Shown: piece after piece, positions 41,058 to 49,726 of the stretch
How the letters are laid out: every line of letters begins with the position of its first letter
Numbering within the stretch: the stretch's first letter is position 1
Source of the DNA: Sphaerisporangium melleum
Lineage (GTDB): Bacteria; Actinomycetota; Actinomycetes; Streptosporangiales; Streptosporangiaceae
Assembly: GCF_014646695.1 (NCBI RefSeq)
Contig: NZ_BMNT01000052.1
Span: 1 to 49,892 of the forward strand
Direction of reading: 5' to 3'
Length of the DNA stretch: 49,892 bases
The notes under the pieces: generated by a model
The model's database searches: none
Seen by the model: only the letters and a program-made list of their open reading frames with translations
Told to the model about the DNA's origin: nothing
Position numbers and translations under genes: made by a program

Positions 41058-41880
41058 GGGCGACATCCTCGTCCGCTCCCGCTTCGCGCTCCTTGATGCG
41101 CTGAGCGCTTTGGACGCCCATCGCGACGCTGTGATCGTGATCGGTGCGCAGGCCGTCTACCTGCGCACCATGCGCAGCCCTGTAGCACTGGCCGAGACGA
41201 CCAAGGACAGCGATCTCGCGCTCGATCCGAGGGTGCTGGAAGATGAACCCCTTCTGGAGCGATCCATGAGCCGCGCGGGGTTCTACCGCGACCCCGCCGA
41301 CGGACAACCTGGCGCATGGCTGAACGCCGAAGGCATCCCTGTCGATCTGATGGTGCCCGAAGCTCTCGCAGGCCCAGGTACGAAGAACACACGAGGAGCT
41401 CGAATTCCCCCACACGATCGACGTGCTACCCGACGTGCCAGAGGTCTCGAAGCTGCCGTCATCGACAATTCGGTCATGGACGTCGCGGCACTTGACCCCG
41501 ACGACGACCGTGCATATCGAGTCAGGGTCGCAGGACCCGCAGCATTGCTGGTGGCAAAGCTCCACAAGATCTCTGAACGTCACATATCCGCTCCACATCG
41601 GTTGAACGACAAGGACGCCCATGACATATACCGCATCCTGATCGACGCCGACACCTCCGAACTCGCCGCCGTCTTCAACGTCCTACAGCGCGACTCCATC
41701 AGCAGCGAAACCACTAGCGAGGCCATTGAGCACCTGGCCAAGCTGTTCGCACAGGGACCCGATGCTCTCGGGGCGAGGATGGCGGGACGGGCGGAAGAGG
41801 GCATCGGCGAACCTGAGACCGTCGCCTTGGCGACCTCTCTCCTCGCCGCCGACCTCGTGCAGGCCCTGCAGCACGATTGA
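41035..41880 (+). CDS. AbiEii-like nucleotidyltransferase toxin candidate
   Basis: 281 residues. VIVIGAQAVYLR followed by TKDSDLALDP is the nucleotidyltransferase signature (G-S/A, then D-x-D), with Ala where most members have Gly or Ser. GIPVDLMVPEALAG supplies a third acidic position. The C-terminal half has AALLVAKLHKISER and RLNDKDAHDIYRILIDA, as in AbiEii/MenT-type toxins. The start lies inside the upstream gene with no separate ribosome binding site, so production is translationally coupled to the antitoxin. Type IV systems of this kind block phage by adding nucleotides to tRNA or other targets; activity here is inferred. Confidence 0.72.
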   Translation: MNRPGVDRGDILVRSRFALLDALSALDAHRDAVIVIGAQAVYLRTMRSPVALAETTKDSDLALDPRVLEDEPLLERSMSRAGFYRDPADGQPGAWLNAEGIPVDLMVPEALAGPGTKNTRGARIPPHDRRATRRARGLEAAVIDNSVMDVAALDPDDDRAYRVRVAGPAALLVAKLHKISERHISAPHRLNDKDAHDIYRILIDADTSELAAVFNVLQRDSISSETTSEAIEHLAKLFAQGPDALGARMAGRAEEGIGEPETVALATSLLAADLVQALQHD

Positions 41881-41941
41881 GCAGTCGGAGTGCGTTCATA
41901 AGGAGCCCAGCCCACATTCGCGCGGATAGGGCAGCGGTACG

Positions 41942-43786
41942 TCACAGGTGCCGGCCGAGTAGGTTCCAGTTCTGGCAGAACCAGAGGAGGGTGAGCAGTC
42001 CCGCGAGGACGACCACCTGATGGACGCGGGCCAGGACGCCCGCGTGCCGCCAGGCCCGCACGGTGGTGGCGAGCGCGGCGACGGTGAGTGCGAGCACCAG
42101 CAACGGCAGCACCAGGAGGAGCTGAACGTTGGCCGGCACGCCGTACAGGATGCTCGTGTCGCCCGCCAGGACCAGCGTGAACAGCACCACGAACACCAGT
42201 CCGACCGCGGCGGCGAGCCCGGTCAGGACACGTCCGGCGCGCCAGACCCGCGGAACGGGACGCTTCTTGGCCCGGCGGACCACGGCGGCCACCGGCAGGC
42301 CGAGCACGGCGGTCAGGGCGGTGACGGCGAACAGCGAGACGATGACGACGTTGACCGGCGGGGTGTCCCACCAGGGGACGCGTTGGTAGGCGGGGCCGTC
42401 CGTGGCCACGTACGCGGCACCACTCCCGCCGGTCACCAGCGCCAGCCGCTGCGTGCCGCCGTCCTGCTGGTACAGCCCGGGCCCCAGCGGGCTCCACGTC
42501 CTGCCCCCGAAGGTGAGCTTCCCGTCCTCCACTCGCAGCCGGGTGGAGCCGGTCAGGGCGACCACCCTCTCGATGCTGGTCTCGGCGGACCGGGTGGGCT
42601 TGTAGAAGCCCTCGACAGGCCTGACGGAAGCACCGCCGCCCGGCACGCCACGCTTTCCGGGCAGGAAGCGGTCGAAGAAGGCAGGGATGATCTTGGTTAA
42701 GGCGTCGGCCCCGCCCAGACCGTTCGTGGAGACGAACAGGCCGAGGGCGGCGTCGGGCACCAGCAGCAACGCGCTCTGGAAGCCCTCCCAGCCGCCGTCG
42801 TGCATGATCACGCGATGCCCGTTGAGCGTCAGCTCCTTGAACCCGTGGGCGTACCCGTCGATGCGCGGATCGGCCGCGAACGTCCGCCGGTGCATGAGCC
42901 GGGCCGTCGGCTCGTCGAGGATGCGCTGGTCGCCGAAGCGTCCGTCCCGCAGATGGGCGATCATGAAGTGGGCCATGTCGTTCGCGGTGGCGCTGATCGA
43001 CCCGTCGGGGGCGAGGTTGTCGAAGACGAACGGCTTGCGCCGATACGCCCCGTCCTCGTAGTCGTAGCTGCGCGCCAGGTCCGCGGCCAAGGAGGCGGGC
43101 ACGGGCTCGGCGGCCGTACTGTGCCGCATCGCGAGCGGGTCGAGGATGTGGTCACGCACGTACTCGTCATACGGCTGCCCGCTCACCCGCGACACGATGT
43201 ATCCGGCCAGCGCCGCCCCATGGTTCGAGTACGCCGACACCTCGCCGGGCGGGCGCACCCGCGCGGGCATGGTGTCGGCGAGCTGGTCGGCCAAGGGCGG
43301 CACGTCGTCCTTGCTCCGCGACCCCACGCCGATCGTGCGGTCCTCGAACCCGGCCGTGTGGTCCATCAGGTCCAGCAGCGTGATCGGCCGGGGGAAGGTC
43401 GCGGGGATCCGGAACGCGGTGAGGTAGCGGTTCACGTCCGCCTTCAGGTCCAGCCTGCCCTGCTGAACCTGCTGCATCACCGCGGTCCAGGTGAACAGCT
43501 TGGTGATCGAGGCGATCCGCACCATCGAGGTGTCCGGGTCGAAGGGCCTGCGGTTCTCGACGTCCGCCAGTCCGTACCCCTTGCTGAAGAGCGTCCTTCC
43601 ACCGCCCACCACCGAGACGACCGCGCCCGGCACGTGGTCGGCCGCCATCCCGTCCGCCATCGCGGCGTCGAAGAAGTCCGCCAGAGCACGTTCGTCCGGC
43701 ATGTCGGTGGCCGCCGCGGCGGGACGCGGCACGAGGATCATCAGCGCCGCGCACACCGCGACGAGCAGCGAACGGAAGACGTACAC
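41942..43786 (-). CDS. Beta-lactamase-family serine hydrolase with C-terminal membrane domain
   Basis: 614 residues from a GTG with AGGAG 7 bp upstream. A signal peptide (1-25, PAAAATDM) is followed by the class C beta-lactamase/DD-peptidase-like domain: SITK (RIASITKLF) as the SxxK pair, YSN (SAYSNHGAALAGYIV) as the YxN motif, and HDGGWEG as the third box. Residues about 480-614 add four or five membrane helices (VNVVIVSLFAVTALTAVLGL, GLAAAVGLVFVVLFTLVLAG, LLLVLPLLVLALTVAAL, VVLAGLLTLLWFCQNW). The catalytic domain therefore sits outside, tethered by a membrane tail. Substrates could be peptidoglycan stem peptides, esters or D-amino acid peptides. It diverges from a two-component pair. Confidence 0.93.
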   Translation of the reverse strand: MYVFRSLLVAVCAALMILVPRPAAAATDMPDERALADFFDAAMADGMAADHVPGAVVSVVGGGRTLFSKGYGLADVENRRPFDPDTSMVRIASITKLFTWTAVMQQVQQGRLDLKADVNRYLTAFRIPATFPRPITLLDLMDHTAGFEDRTIGVGSRSKDDVPPLADQLADTMPARVRPPGEVSAYSNHGAALAGYIVSRVSGQPYDEYVRDHILDPLAMRHSTAAEPVPASLAADLARSYDYEDGAYRRKPFVFDNLAPDGSISATANDMAHFMIAHLRDGRFGDQRILDEPTARLMHRRTFAADPRIDGYAHGFKELTLNGHRVIMHDGGWEGFQSALLLVPDAALGLFVSTNGLGGADALTKIIPAFFDRFLPGKRGVPGGGASVRPVEGFYKPTRSAETSIERVVALTGSTRLRVEDGKLTFGGRTWSPLGPGLYQQDGGTQRLALVTGGSGAAYVATDGPAYQRVPWWDTPPVNVVIVSLFAVTALTAVLGLPVAAVVRRAKKRPVPRVWRAGRVLTGLAAAVGLVFVVLFTLVLAGDTSILYGVPANVQLLLVLPLLVLALTVAALATTVRAWRHAGVLARVHQVVVLAGLLTLLWFCQNWNLLGRHL

Positions 43787-43941
43787 GGGACGGCTCCTGA
43801 CCTTGTCGGGGCCATCCACGATGCGGCCGGCGAGGGTGCCGCCACATCGCCATCGCGGCCATAGGCGTCTGCGACGAAAGTCGGGGATCACCCGGCATAC
43901 GGCATCGACCCTGGTATGAGGTGTCGCGCCACAGCCCTGGC

Positions 43942-43954
43942 TACGCTGGACCGA
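43942..43954 (+). promoter_or_regulatory. Leaderless -10 box (TACGCT) at the second kinase start
   Basis: TACGCT ends 6 bp before the ATG of the kinase, the same spacing as at 23420, and no ribosome binding site is visible. This supports the ATG at 43954 over the upstream starts. Confidence 0.5.
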
Positions 43955-45102
43955 TGCTGTCGTACCGCGCGGCGCTACGGCGGGTGGCCGCGCTCGGGCC
44001 ACACGCGACCAGCGCGGCGTCCGTGGCGCTCTGCCTCTTCCTCACCGTCCTGGCGGTCAAGACGCCGTGGGCCCCGCTGCCGCGACCTGTCATCGCCGCC
44101 GCCGGGCTGGCAGGCACAGGTGCGGTGTGGTTCCGGAGCCGGTGGCCGGTCGTGGTGGCCGTCGCCGGCGCGGGCGCGTACGTGCTGTCGGGCAATCCGG
44201 GGCCGCTGCTGATCAGCCTGTTCTCCGGCGCGGGCACGCGTTTCCTGGCGCTGGCGGCGATCGGCATGGCGGGGTTCCTGGCCCAGCAGTGGGTGGACGG
44301 CGGCCGGCCGGGCACGGACGCGCTGATCTCGGCGGCGACCGCCACCGGGATCACGCTGGCGGCCGGGGCGTACGTCGCCACCCGCCGCGAGCTGACCCGA
44401 TCGCTGCGCGAGCGCGCCGAACGCGCCGAGACCGAGCTGCGTCTGCGCAACGAGCAGGCGCGGTCCGCCGAGCGCGGCCGGATCGCCCGGGAGATGCACG
44501 ACGTGCTCGCGCACAAGGTGACGCTCATCTCGCTGCACGCCGGCGGCCTGGAGGTGAACGCGAACGCAGGGCCCGAGCGCGTCGAGCGGGAAGCGGCGCT
44601 GATCAGGGTCAGTGCGCAGGAGGCGCTCGAAGAACTGCGCAAGATCCTTGGCGTGCTGCGCGCCGAGCCCGACGATGACGACGGCTTTCCCGACCTGCGG
44701 CGGCTGGTGGACTCCTGGGTATCGGCCGGCGGGCCCGTCACCCTGCACGGCGATATCGGCACGTGGCCCCCGGAAACGGCCAGGGCCGCGCATCGCCTCG
44801 TCCAGGAGGGCCTGACCAATGCGCACAAGCACGCCCGCGGAGCCCCGGTCACGGTCACGGCGACCGGGAGCAGGGAGGACGGCGTCACGATCGCGGTCAC
44901 CAACGGACGATCGTCCCAGCCGAGTCTGGAGACCGGCGCCGGAGTCGGCCTGGTGGGCCTGGCGGAGCGATTCCGGCTGATCGGCGGAACGGTGCGCGGC
45001 GGGCCGGACGATGCGGGAGGCTGGCGTCTTGAGGGCCGGCTGCCGTGGCACGCCGCGGACGCACCCCCGAGGGAATCACATGATCAGGACACTGCTGGTT
45101 GA
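43954..45102 (+). CDS. NarL-type sensor histidine kinase (HisKA_3)
   Basis: 382 residues from the ATG at 43954. Five or so membrane spans in the first 145 residues (AASVALCLFLTVLAV, VVVAVAGAGAYVLSG, FLALAAIGMAGFLA, GITLAAGAYVA) have little extracellular sequence, as in DesK-like sensors. The phospho-His lies in IAREMHDVLAHKVTLISLHAG. RLVQEGLTNAHKHARG and GVGLVGLAERFRLIGG are the N and G boxes of the ATPase. It overlaps its response regulator gene by 23 bp. The divergent membrane-tethered beta-lactamase-family gene is a plausible target, which would suggest a cell-envelope signal. This link is inference. Confidence 0.92.
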   Translation: MLSYRAALRRVAALGPHATSAASVALCLFLTVLAVKTPWAPLPRPVIAAAGLAGTGAVWFRSRWPVVVAVAGAGAYVLSGNPGPLLISLFSGAGTRFLALAAIGMAGFLAQQWVDGGRPGTDALISAATATGITLAAGAYVATRRELTRSLRERAERAETELRLRNEQARSAERGRIAREMHDVLAHKVTLISLHAGGLEVNANAGPERVEREAALIRVSAQEALEELRKILGVLRAEPDDDDGFPDLRRLVDSWVSAGGPVTLHGDIGTWPPETARAAHRLVQEGLTNAHKHARGAPVTVTATGSREDGVTIAVTNGRSSQPSLETGAGVGLVGLAERFRLIGGTVRGGPDDAGGWRLEGRLPWHAADAPPRESHDQDTAG

Positions 45103-45733
45103 CGACGAGTCGCTGATCCGCGCGGGGCTGCGGTTCATCATCGAGTCCGCACCCGACGTGGAGGTCGTAGGCGAGGCCGAGGACGGCGGTCAGGCCGTCG
45201 AAGCGGTCCGCCGCCTGGGGCCCGACGTCGTCCTGATGGACGTCAGGATGCCCCGGTACGACGGCCTGGCCGCCACCGGCCCCATCCGCCGGCTCGCCCG
45301 GCCACCCGCGGTGATCATCCTCACCACGTTCGACAGCGACGAGCACGTCTTCACCGCCCTGGAGGCGGGAGCCTGCGGGTTCCTGCTCAAGGACACCTCA
45401 CCGCACGACCTGATCCGGGCGATCCGTCTCGCGCACGGCGGCGACTCGATGCTGTCCCCGCGGGTCACCCGGCGGCTGATCCACCGGCTCACCACCGACC
45501 AGCCCATCCGGCGCCGCCGTGACGCGCTCGCCCGGCTGGAGTCCCTGACCGTCCGCGAGCGCGAGGTGCTCACCGAAGTCGGGCTCGGCCACTCCAACAC
45601 CGAGATCGCAGCCCGCCTGCACATGAGCGAGGCCACCGTCAAAAGCCACATCTCCCACCTGTTCGACAAGCTCGCCGTCACGAACCGCGTACAAGTGGCC
45701 ATCGCCGCCTACCGCGCCGGCCTGGTCGACTGA
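45080..45733 (+). CDS. NarL/LuxR-type response regulator
   Basis: 217 residues with GAGGGA 5 bp before the ATG. The receiver has LLVDDESLIRAGL, VVLMDVRMPRYDG with the phospho-Asp (about 54), TTFDSD and GFLLKDTSPHDL. The output domain is LTVREREVLTEVGLGHSNTEIAARLHMSEATVKSHISHLFDKLAVTNRVQVAIAAYRAG. It is the partner of the kinase that overlaps it. Confidence 0.95.
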   Translation: MIRTLLVDDESLIRAGLRFIIESAPDVEVVGEAEDGGQAVEAVRRLGPDVVLMDVRMPRYDGLAATGPIRRLARPPAVIILTTFDSDEHVFTALEAGACGFLLKDTSPHDLIRAIRLAHGGDSMLSPRVTRRLIHRLTTDQPIRRRRDALARLESLTVREREVLTEVGLGHSNTEIAARLHMSEATVKSHISHLFDKLAVTNRVQVAIAAYRAGLVD

Positions 45734-45930
45734 CCCAGCCCCTGGGCGGCCGGCCTGGCGTCGACGGTGGTCAGGGCGATAGGACAGGACGGGCCCCAGC
45801 CGAGCCGCCGGCGGTCCGGTCATGCCCGACCGGCGGAACCGCGCTGATGCCAGTGCGGTGCAAGCGGTGCCGCATGTCGAGGACGCCATGGTCGCGCCAG
45901 AGCCAGGTGAGCAGCGCGGGGCGATTCGGC

Positions 45931-46743
45931 TCACACCCGGTGCCAGCGGGCCTCCGCGAAGCAGTAGACGGCGAACAGTAGCAAGCCGATGGCGATCACC
46001 ACGAGCAGCCATGGACCGGCCGGGGTGTCGGCAAGCGACTTGAGCGCGCCGTCGATGCCGACCGCCTTGTCAGGGTCGTACGTGAGGGCCGCCTGGCCGA
46101 TCAGAACGCCGGCGGCGAGAGCGATGACGCCACGGGCGACATAGCCGACCTTGCCGATGTACACCACGAGACCGTGGGCGAGCGGCTCGGCCACGTGCAT
46201 GTCCCGCATGAACTTCCCGGTCCACCCCTCGTGAACCCAGGACACGCCGAAGCCGATCAAGACGAGCGCTATCAGGGCGACCAGGAACTGCCCACCGGGC
46301 AGGTCGAACAACGCCTTGGCGGCATCCTGCGACTGGCTGTCGGTCGAGGACGCGGCCTTGTTCTGGGTGAGCAGGGCCACCATCGAGAACACCAGCGCAG
46401 CGTAGACGGCGGCCTTGGCCACGGACTCGACGCGGTAATGAACCTCGGGCCGGCCCCAGATGGCCTCCGAGATGTGCCAGATCGTCAACGCGGCCAGGCC
46501 CACGGCCATGACCCACAGCAGGGTGTCACCGAAGGGCGCGTCGCGCACGATATGGATCGCGCTGCTCTTGTCGGCCTCCCCACCTCTGCCGAAGGCGACC
46601 TGGAGCGCGATCAGCCCGATGATCGCGTAAAGGACGCCGCGGGCGGCGAATCCGACCTTGGCGAGCTTCCCCAGGACGGGGTGGCGGGCCACTCGCCGGG
46701 CCGCACCCTCCAGCCGCCGGCCGGCCTGATTCGCGGTCGTCAT
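45931..46743 (-). CDS. DUF1206 membrane protein
   Basis: 270 residues built of three repeats, each with two membrane helices: LGKLAKVGFAARGVLYAIIGLIALQVAFG and its pair, VHYRVESVAKAAVYAALVFSMVALL and its pair, and VVYIGKVGYVARGVIALAAGVLIGQAA and its pair, ending LFAVYCFAEARWHRV. The G-x-(V/F)-A-R-G motif in repeats one and three is the family mark. DUF1206 proteins are common in actinobacteria and have no known function. It stands alone; the 197 bp to the response regulator stop hold no gene. Confidence 0.9.
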   Translation of the reverse strand: MTTANQAGRRLEGAARRVARHPVLGKLAKVGFAARGVLYAIIGLIALQVAFGRGGEADKSSAIHIVRDAPFGDTLLWVMAVGLAALTIWHISEAIWGRPEVHYRVESVAKAAVYAALVFSMVALLTQNKAASSTDSQSQDAAKALFDLPGGQFLVALIALVLIGFGVSWVHEGWTGKFMRDMHVAEPLAHGLVVYIGKVGYVARGVIALAAGVLIGQAALTYDPDKAVGIDGALKSLADTPAGPWLLVVIAIGLLLFAVYCFAEARWHRV

Positions 46744-47395
46744 CGCGGTTCCTCTCCGATGGCAGGTCAGCCTGGCAGCTGACCCGAACCGGGTCGGTCA
46801 AACGTGCGATGTTCGTACCCACTTCCCGCTATATGAACATTTCCAGGTCAATGGCACCGCCTCGCGCTCTCGGCCGATGTCCGACCAGCGTCGAGAGACG
46901 GCCTCCTCCCGCTGAGTCGACGCGACGCCGTCCCCTCGGCGCAGCGGCGGTCCCGAGACAGGCGCGAACGCCTGCTACACGGCGAACCACCGGCCGGAGT
47001 GGTGGTCCCGGTCGGTTTCCACGACCAGGCGCACGTGATCCACCACTCCAAGCGCCCCGTCCGGGTGCCGCCCGCCAGGTACGCCGCGTCGGGTCTCACA
47101 CTGACGAATACCGCCACACCGAAGCACTTCTTATAAAGATTCTCATTCACGGTGATATGCGTTCACCATGATCACTGGATCGGGCGCGTCATCCGCCGGA
47201 TAACCGCCATGACCGTTTCGAGGCGGCCGTTGGGTGAACGGCCGTCCGCAGGAGCGATATCCGAACCCACAAAGATGCGGCCGGTCCTTCGTTGACACCC
47301 CTGCGGCAGCCGTCACAATGACGGTGTCGTCGCGAGTGGCGCCCTCTCGACGTGGACCATGTTCCGTGGTTCCGGACCGAGAAGTGGGAGTTCAC
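46744..47395. other. Intergenic region, no gene recognised
   Basis: 652 bp with several chance ORFs and no recognisable product. Visible are ATGTTC/GAACAT arms near 46809-46840, an AT-rich tract around 47127-47150 and a GGTGA-N7-TCACC dyad at 47151-47167. They may belong to the promoter region of the secreted protein gene that follows. Confidence 0.5.
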
Positions 47396-47962
47396 ATGCG
47401 CTCAGCATTGTCGCGCGCGTTGATGGCGGCGGTCATCGCCATCGCAGCGGTGCTCGTTCCTGCGGGGCCCGCGTCCGCGGGGGTGTGGCAGCTCACCGAC
47501 GGGTTCGAGCCATCGACCAATCCGGCGTCCAGATGGACGTTCACCGTGAACGGAGGCTGCGGCGGACCGTCGTTCGGCGGCCCGTCGAGCACGCCGCGTA
47601 CCGGCAGTGGCTGGGCCAGCATGATGGCCTACACGAAGGGCGACTGGTGCGCGCTCGGGCGGAACATCCACCTCACACCGGTGACCGTCCACCCGGGCGC
47701 ACGATGCACCGCCGGCGTCTGGACGGAGCTGTGGGGAGAATGGGCCTCGTTCAACCTGGAAGTGATCGACCCCGACACCTGGACCTACATCGCACTTAAG
47801 TCGATCACCCAGGACTGGATCCACGGCTGGGAACTCCAGACGGTGAGCTGGACGGCGCAACGCGCCGACGTCGTGCTGCGGTTCGCCGTGGGGCAGCGGG
47901 AGCCGTACTGGCACGCCGCCCAGGTCGATCTCGACGACGTCGTGGTGCAGTGCGCCTACTGA
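47396..47962 (+). CDS. Secreted beta-sandwich protein of unknown function
   Basis: 188 residues from the ATG at 47396, with GTGGGAG 5 bp upstream. The signal peptide (1-28) ends ASA-GV. The mature 160 residues look like a carbohydrate-binding or galactose-binding-like jelly roll: LTDGFEPSTNPASRWTF at the start, alternating strands, many Trp residues (10) and a WHAAQVDLDDVVVQC ending, as in CBM-like modules whose final strand carries D-D-V. Cysteines at four positions (GGCGG, WCALG, RCTAG, QCAY) could form two disulphides. There is no catalytic motif. The family is not certain. Confidence 0.75.
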   Translation: MRSALSRALMAAVIAIAAVLVPAGPASAGVWQLTDGFEPSTNPASRWTFTVNGGCGGPSFGGPSSTPRTGSGWASMMAYTKGDWCALGRNIHLTPVTVHPGARCTAGVWTELWGEWASFNLEVIDPDTWTYIALKSITQDWIHGWELQTVSWTAQRADVVLRFAVGQREPYWHAAQVDLDDVVVQCAY

Positions 47963-48479
47963 TCGACAGGACCATCCGCCCCGCCCGGCGCCTCTGAGTG
48001 CGGCATCAGCACCGGGGTGCCCGGGCCACAGGATGACGACAGCCGACCCAGGGCGCTTGTCCGGAATCGCGCTGGCGAACGCGGGCACAACCCCGTCGCC
48101 GCTCTGCACACGATCCCGCCTCTCACCAGCGCAGCTGTGCACCGTGTGTGAGGCCGCTCCCGGATCGGGCATCGTGACCGTGGTGCGCCATGAAGGCTTC
48201 CCTGCTGTGAGGACACATGGAAGACGGCGGGGCTGTCCGCAAGACGAACGGCGACAGCAGGGTGCGTTCCCATAGACCCGGATCGCTTCAGTGTCAGCGA
48301 TCAGGCTATTGAGCCAGGTCACGACGTGTGCGTGTCGCCTGGGTTCGGTCATCCGCGCCCATGATCCTTCTGTTGATCCCTTCAGCGGGGTTCCGGAGGA
48401 TGGCGGGCGCGGAGGTCGGTCCTCGTGATCGACATTGCCAAAGGTGGCGCGGGCGGGACGAGTGCGGAAGACTGCCCCG
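47963..48479. other. Intergenic region, no gene recognised
   Basis: 517 bp with no ORF that resembles a protein family on either strand and no clear hairpin or repeat. It must contain the promoter of the DinB-like gene. Confidence 0.5.
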
Positions 48480-49235
48480 ATGGCTGCTGAGTACGCCCAG
48501 AGTGACCAGTTCCGTGGTGCCCGCATCCACCTGTGCAATCTTGCCGGTCTGGAGATCCGCGATTGCGAGGTCAGCGGTCTGAAGATCGTCGACTGCTATG
48601 GGCGCGACGTCTACCTCGGTGGCGACTTCGAGCGTCTCGTCGTCAACGACGTCGACGTGACCGCCTACGTCGAGGCCGAGCTCGACCGGCGGCACCCTAC
48701 GCGGGTGCTGGCGCGTGACGCCGCGTCCCCCGACGACTATCGGGCTGCTTGGGATGCCATCGAGACGATGTGGGCGGCGACACTCGACCGCGCCAGGCTG
48801 TTGCCCGAGGCCAGGCTGCACGAGCAGGTCAACGGCGAGTGGTCGTTGATCGAGACCCAACGGCATCTGCTGTTCGCCGGCGATGCCTGGCTCGGCAATG
48901 CCGTGCTGGAGGAGGAAGCGCCGTACCACCCGCTGGGCTTCCCGCACGGCGGGATGCCGCCCGACGCGACGACGAAGCTCGGTCTCACCCTCGAAGCCGC
49001 CCCGACGCTCGACGAAGTGCTCGCGCCGCGGCTCGCTCGCATGGCCACGATGCGGCGTGTCGTCGACGGGCTCACCGAGGCCGCGCTCGATCGGGTATGC
49101 GCTCGCAAACCGGCGAACCCATATCCCGACCAGGAGTACGTCGTGCGCCGCTGCCTCAAGGTCGTGCTGAAGGAAGAGGCCGAGCATCACCGTTATGCGG
49201 TGCGTGACCTCACCGTGCTCGAGGCCGGTGCCTGA
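48480..49235 (+). CDS. DinB-like (four-helix) protein with pentapeptide-like N-terminus
   Basis: 251 residues from the ATG at 48480. The first 60 residues are pentapeptide-repeat-like beta-helix turns (FRGARIHLCNLAGLEIRDCEVSGLKIVDC). The rest is a DinB/YfiT-type helical bundle (WDAIETMWAATLDRARLLPE, VNGEWSLIETQRHLLFAGDAWLGNAVL, VLKEEAEHHRYAVRDLTVLEA). The His residues of ETQRHLLF and EEAEHHRY are at the usual metal-ligand places. Members are thiol-dependent transferases such as mycothiol S-transferases; the reaction is unassigned. The pentapeptide-like N-terminus recurs in actinobacterial relatives. Confidence 0.85.
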   Translation: MAAEYAQSDQFRGARIHLCNLAGLEIRDCEVSGLKIVDCYGRDVYLGGDFERLVVNDVDVTAYVEAELDRRHPTRVLARDAASPDDYRAAWDAIETMWAATLDRARLLPEARLHEQVNGEWSLIETQRHLLFAGDAWLGNAVLEEEAPYHPLGFPHGGMPPDATTKLGLTLEAAPTLDEVLAPRLARMATMRRVVDGLTEAALDRVCARKPANPYPDQEYVVRRCLKVVLKEEAEHHRYAVRDLTVLEAGA

Positions 49236-49606
49236 ACCGGCGCCGACCCGACCGGACCGGAAATGACCTCAGCCGCGACTTAAGACGCTGGTGTGAAGGC
49301 GCGGCTCCGCACCTGGTGCCTGCGCCACGGCGGCGCCCCGTCAGATCTGATCACCCTCGGGGGATATCCCTCCGGTCAGGCCGCGCTCCCGACGGCGACG
49401 GCGCGTGCCTCCCCGTCGGGACCGGCCGCCTGGACCACACGCCCGGCGGGGAGGACACCCGTACCACCGATCCGGTAGCGACGAACTGCGTAGGCCGTTC
49501 TTCAAGCTGATCCCGGTGGGCGGCCCACCCGCTAGAGAAGTCACTCTGAGCCCTGGCCCCTCAGGTCGGCAGCCTCACACCCGAGGCCGACGAAGTTCTC
49601 ACGAGA
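49236..49606. other. Intergenic region, no gene recognised
   Basis: 371 bp. A 10-bp palindrome GGGATATCCC occurs near 49362-49371. Several short ORFs on both strands look like chance frames. Codon bias is weak here and to the right, in contrast with the rest of the window. Confidence 0.4.
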
Positions 49607-49726
49607 TCACGCCTCGCCGGTGGTGAGACCTACAGGGCAGGCAACTCCGGTGCCACCGATGCCGCAGTAGCCGTTGATGGAGGCACTATAGGAGTGGTTG
49701 TAGCTTCTCGTCCTCAGATGCGTCAC
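49607..49726 (-). CDS. Small Cys/Gly-rich ORF (39 aa), coupled to the upstream gene
   Basis: A GTG at 49726 overlaps the stop of the preceding gene by 4 bp (GTGA), and an in-frame TAG two codons upstream fixes this as the earliest start. The product is basic at the N-terminus and then Ser/Gly-rich with two cysteines (YNHSYSASINGYCGIGG, then TGVACPVGL). I do not recognise a family. The junction suggests translational coupling, but an ORF this short may still be chance. Confidence 0.4.
   Translation of the reverse strand: MTHLRTRSYNHSYSASINGYCGIGGTGVACPVGLTTGEA

Noticed and set aside
47127-47167. A possible metal-regulator (Zur/Fur-like) box before the secreted protein gene
   Set aside because: The AT-rich tract and GGTGA dyad do not match a known consensus well enough.
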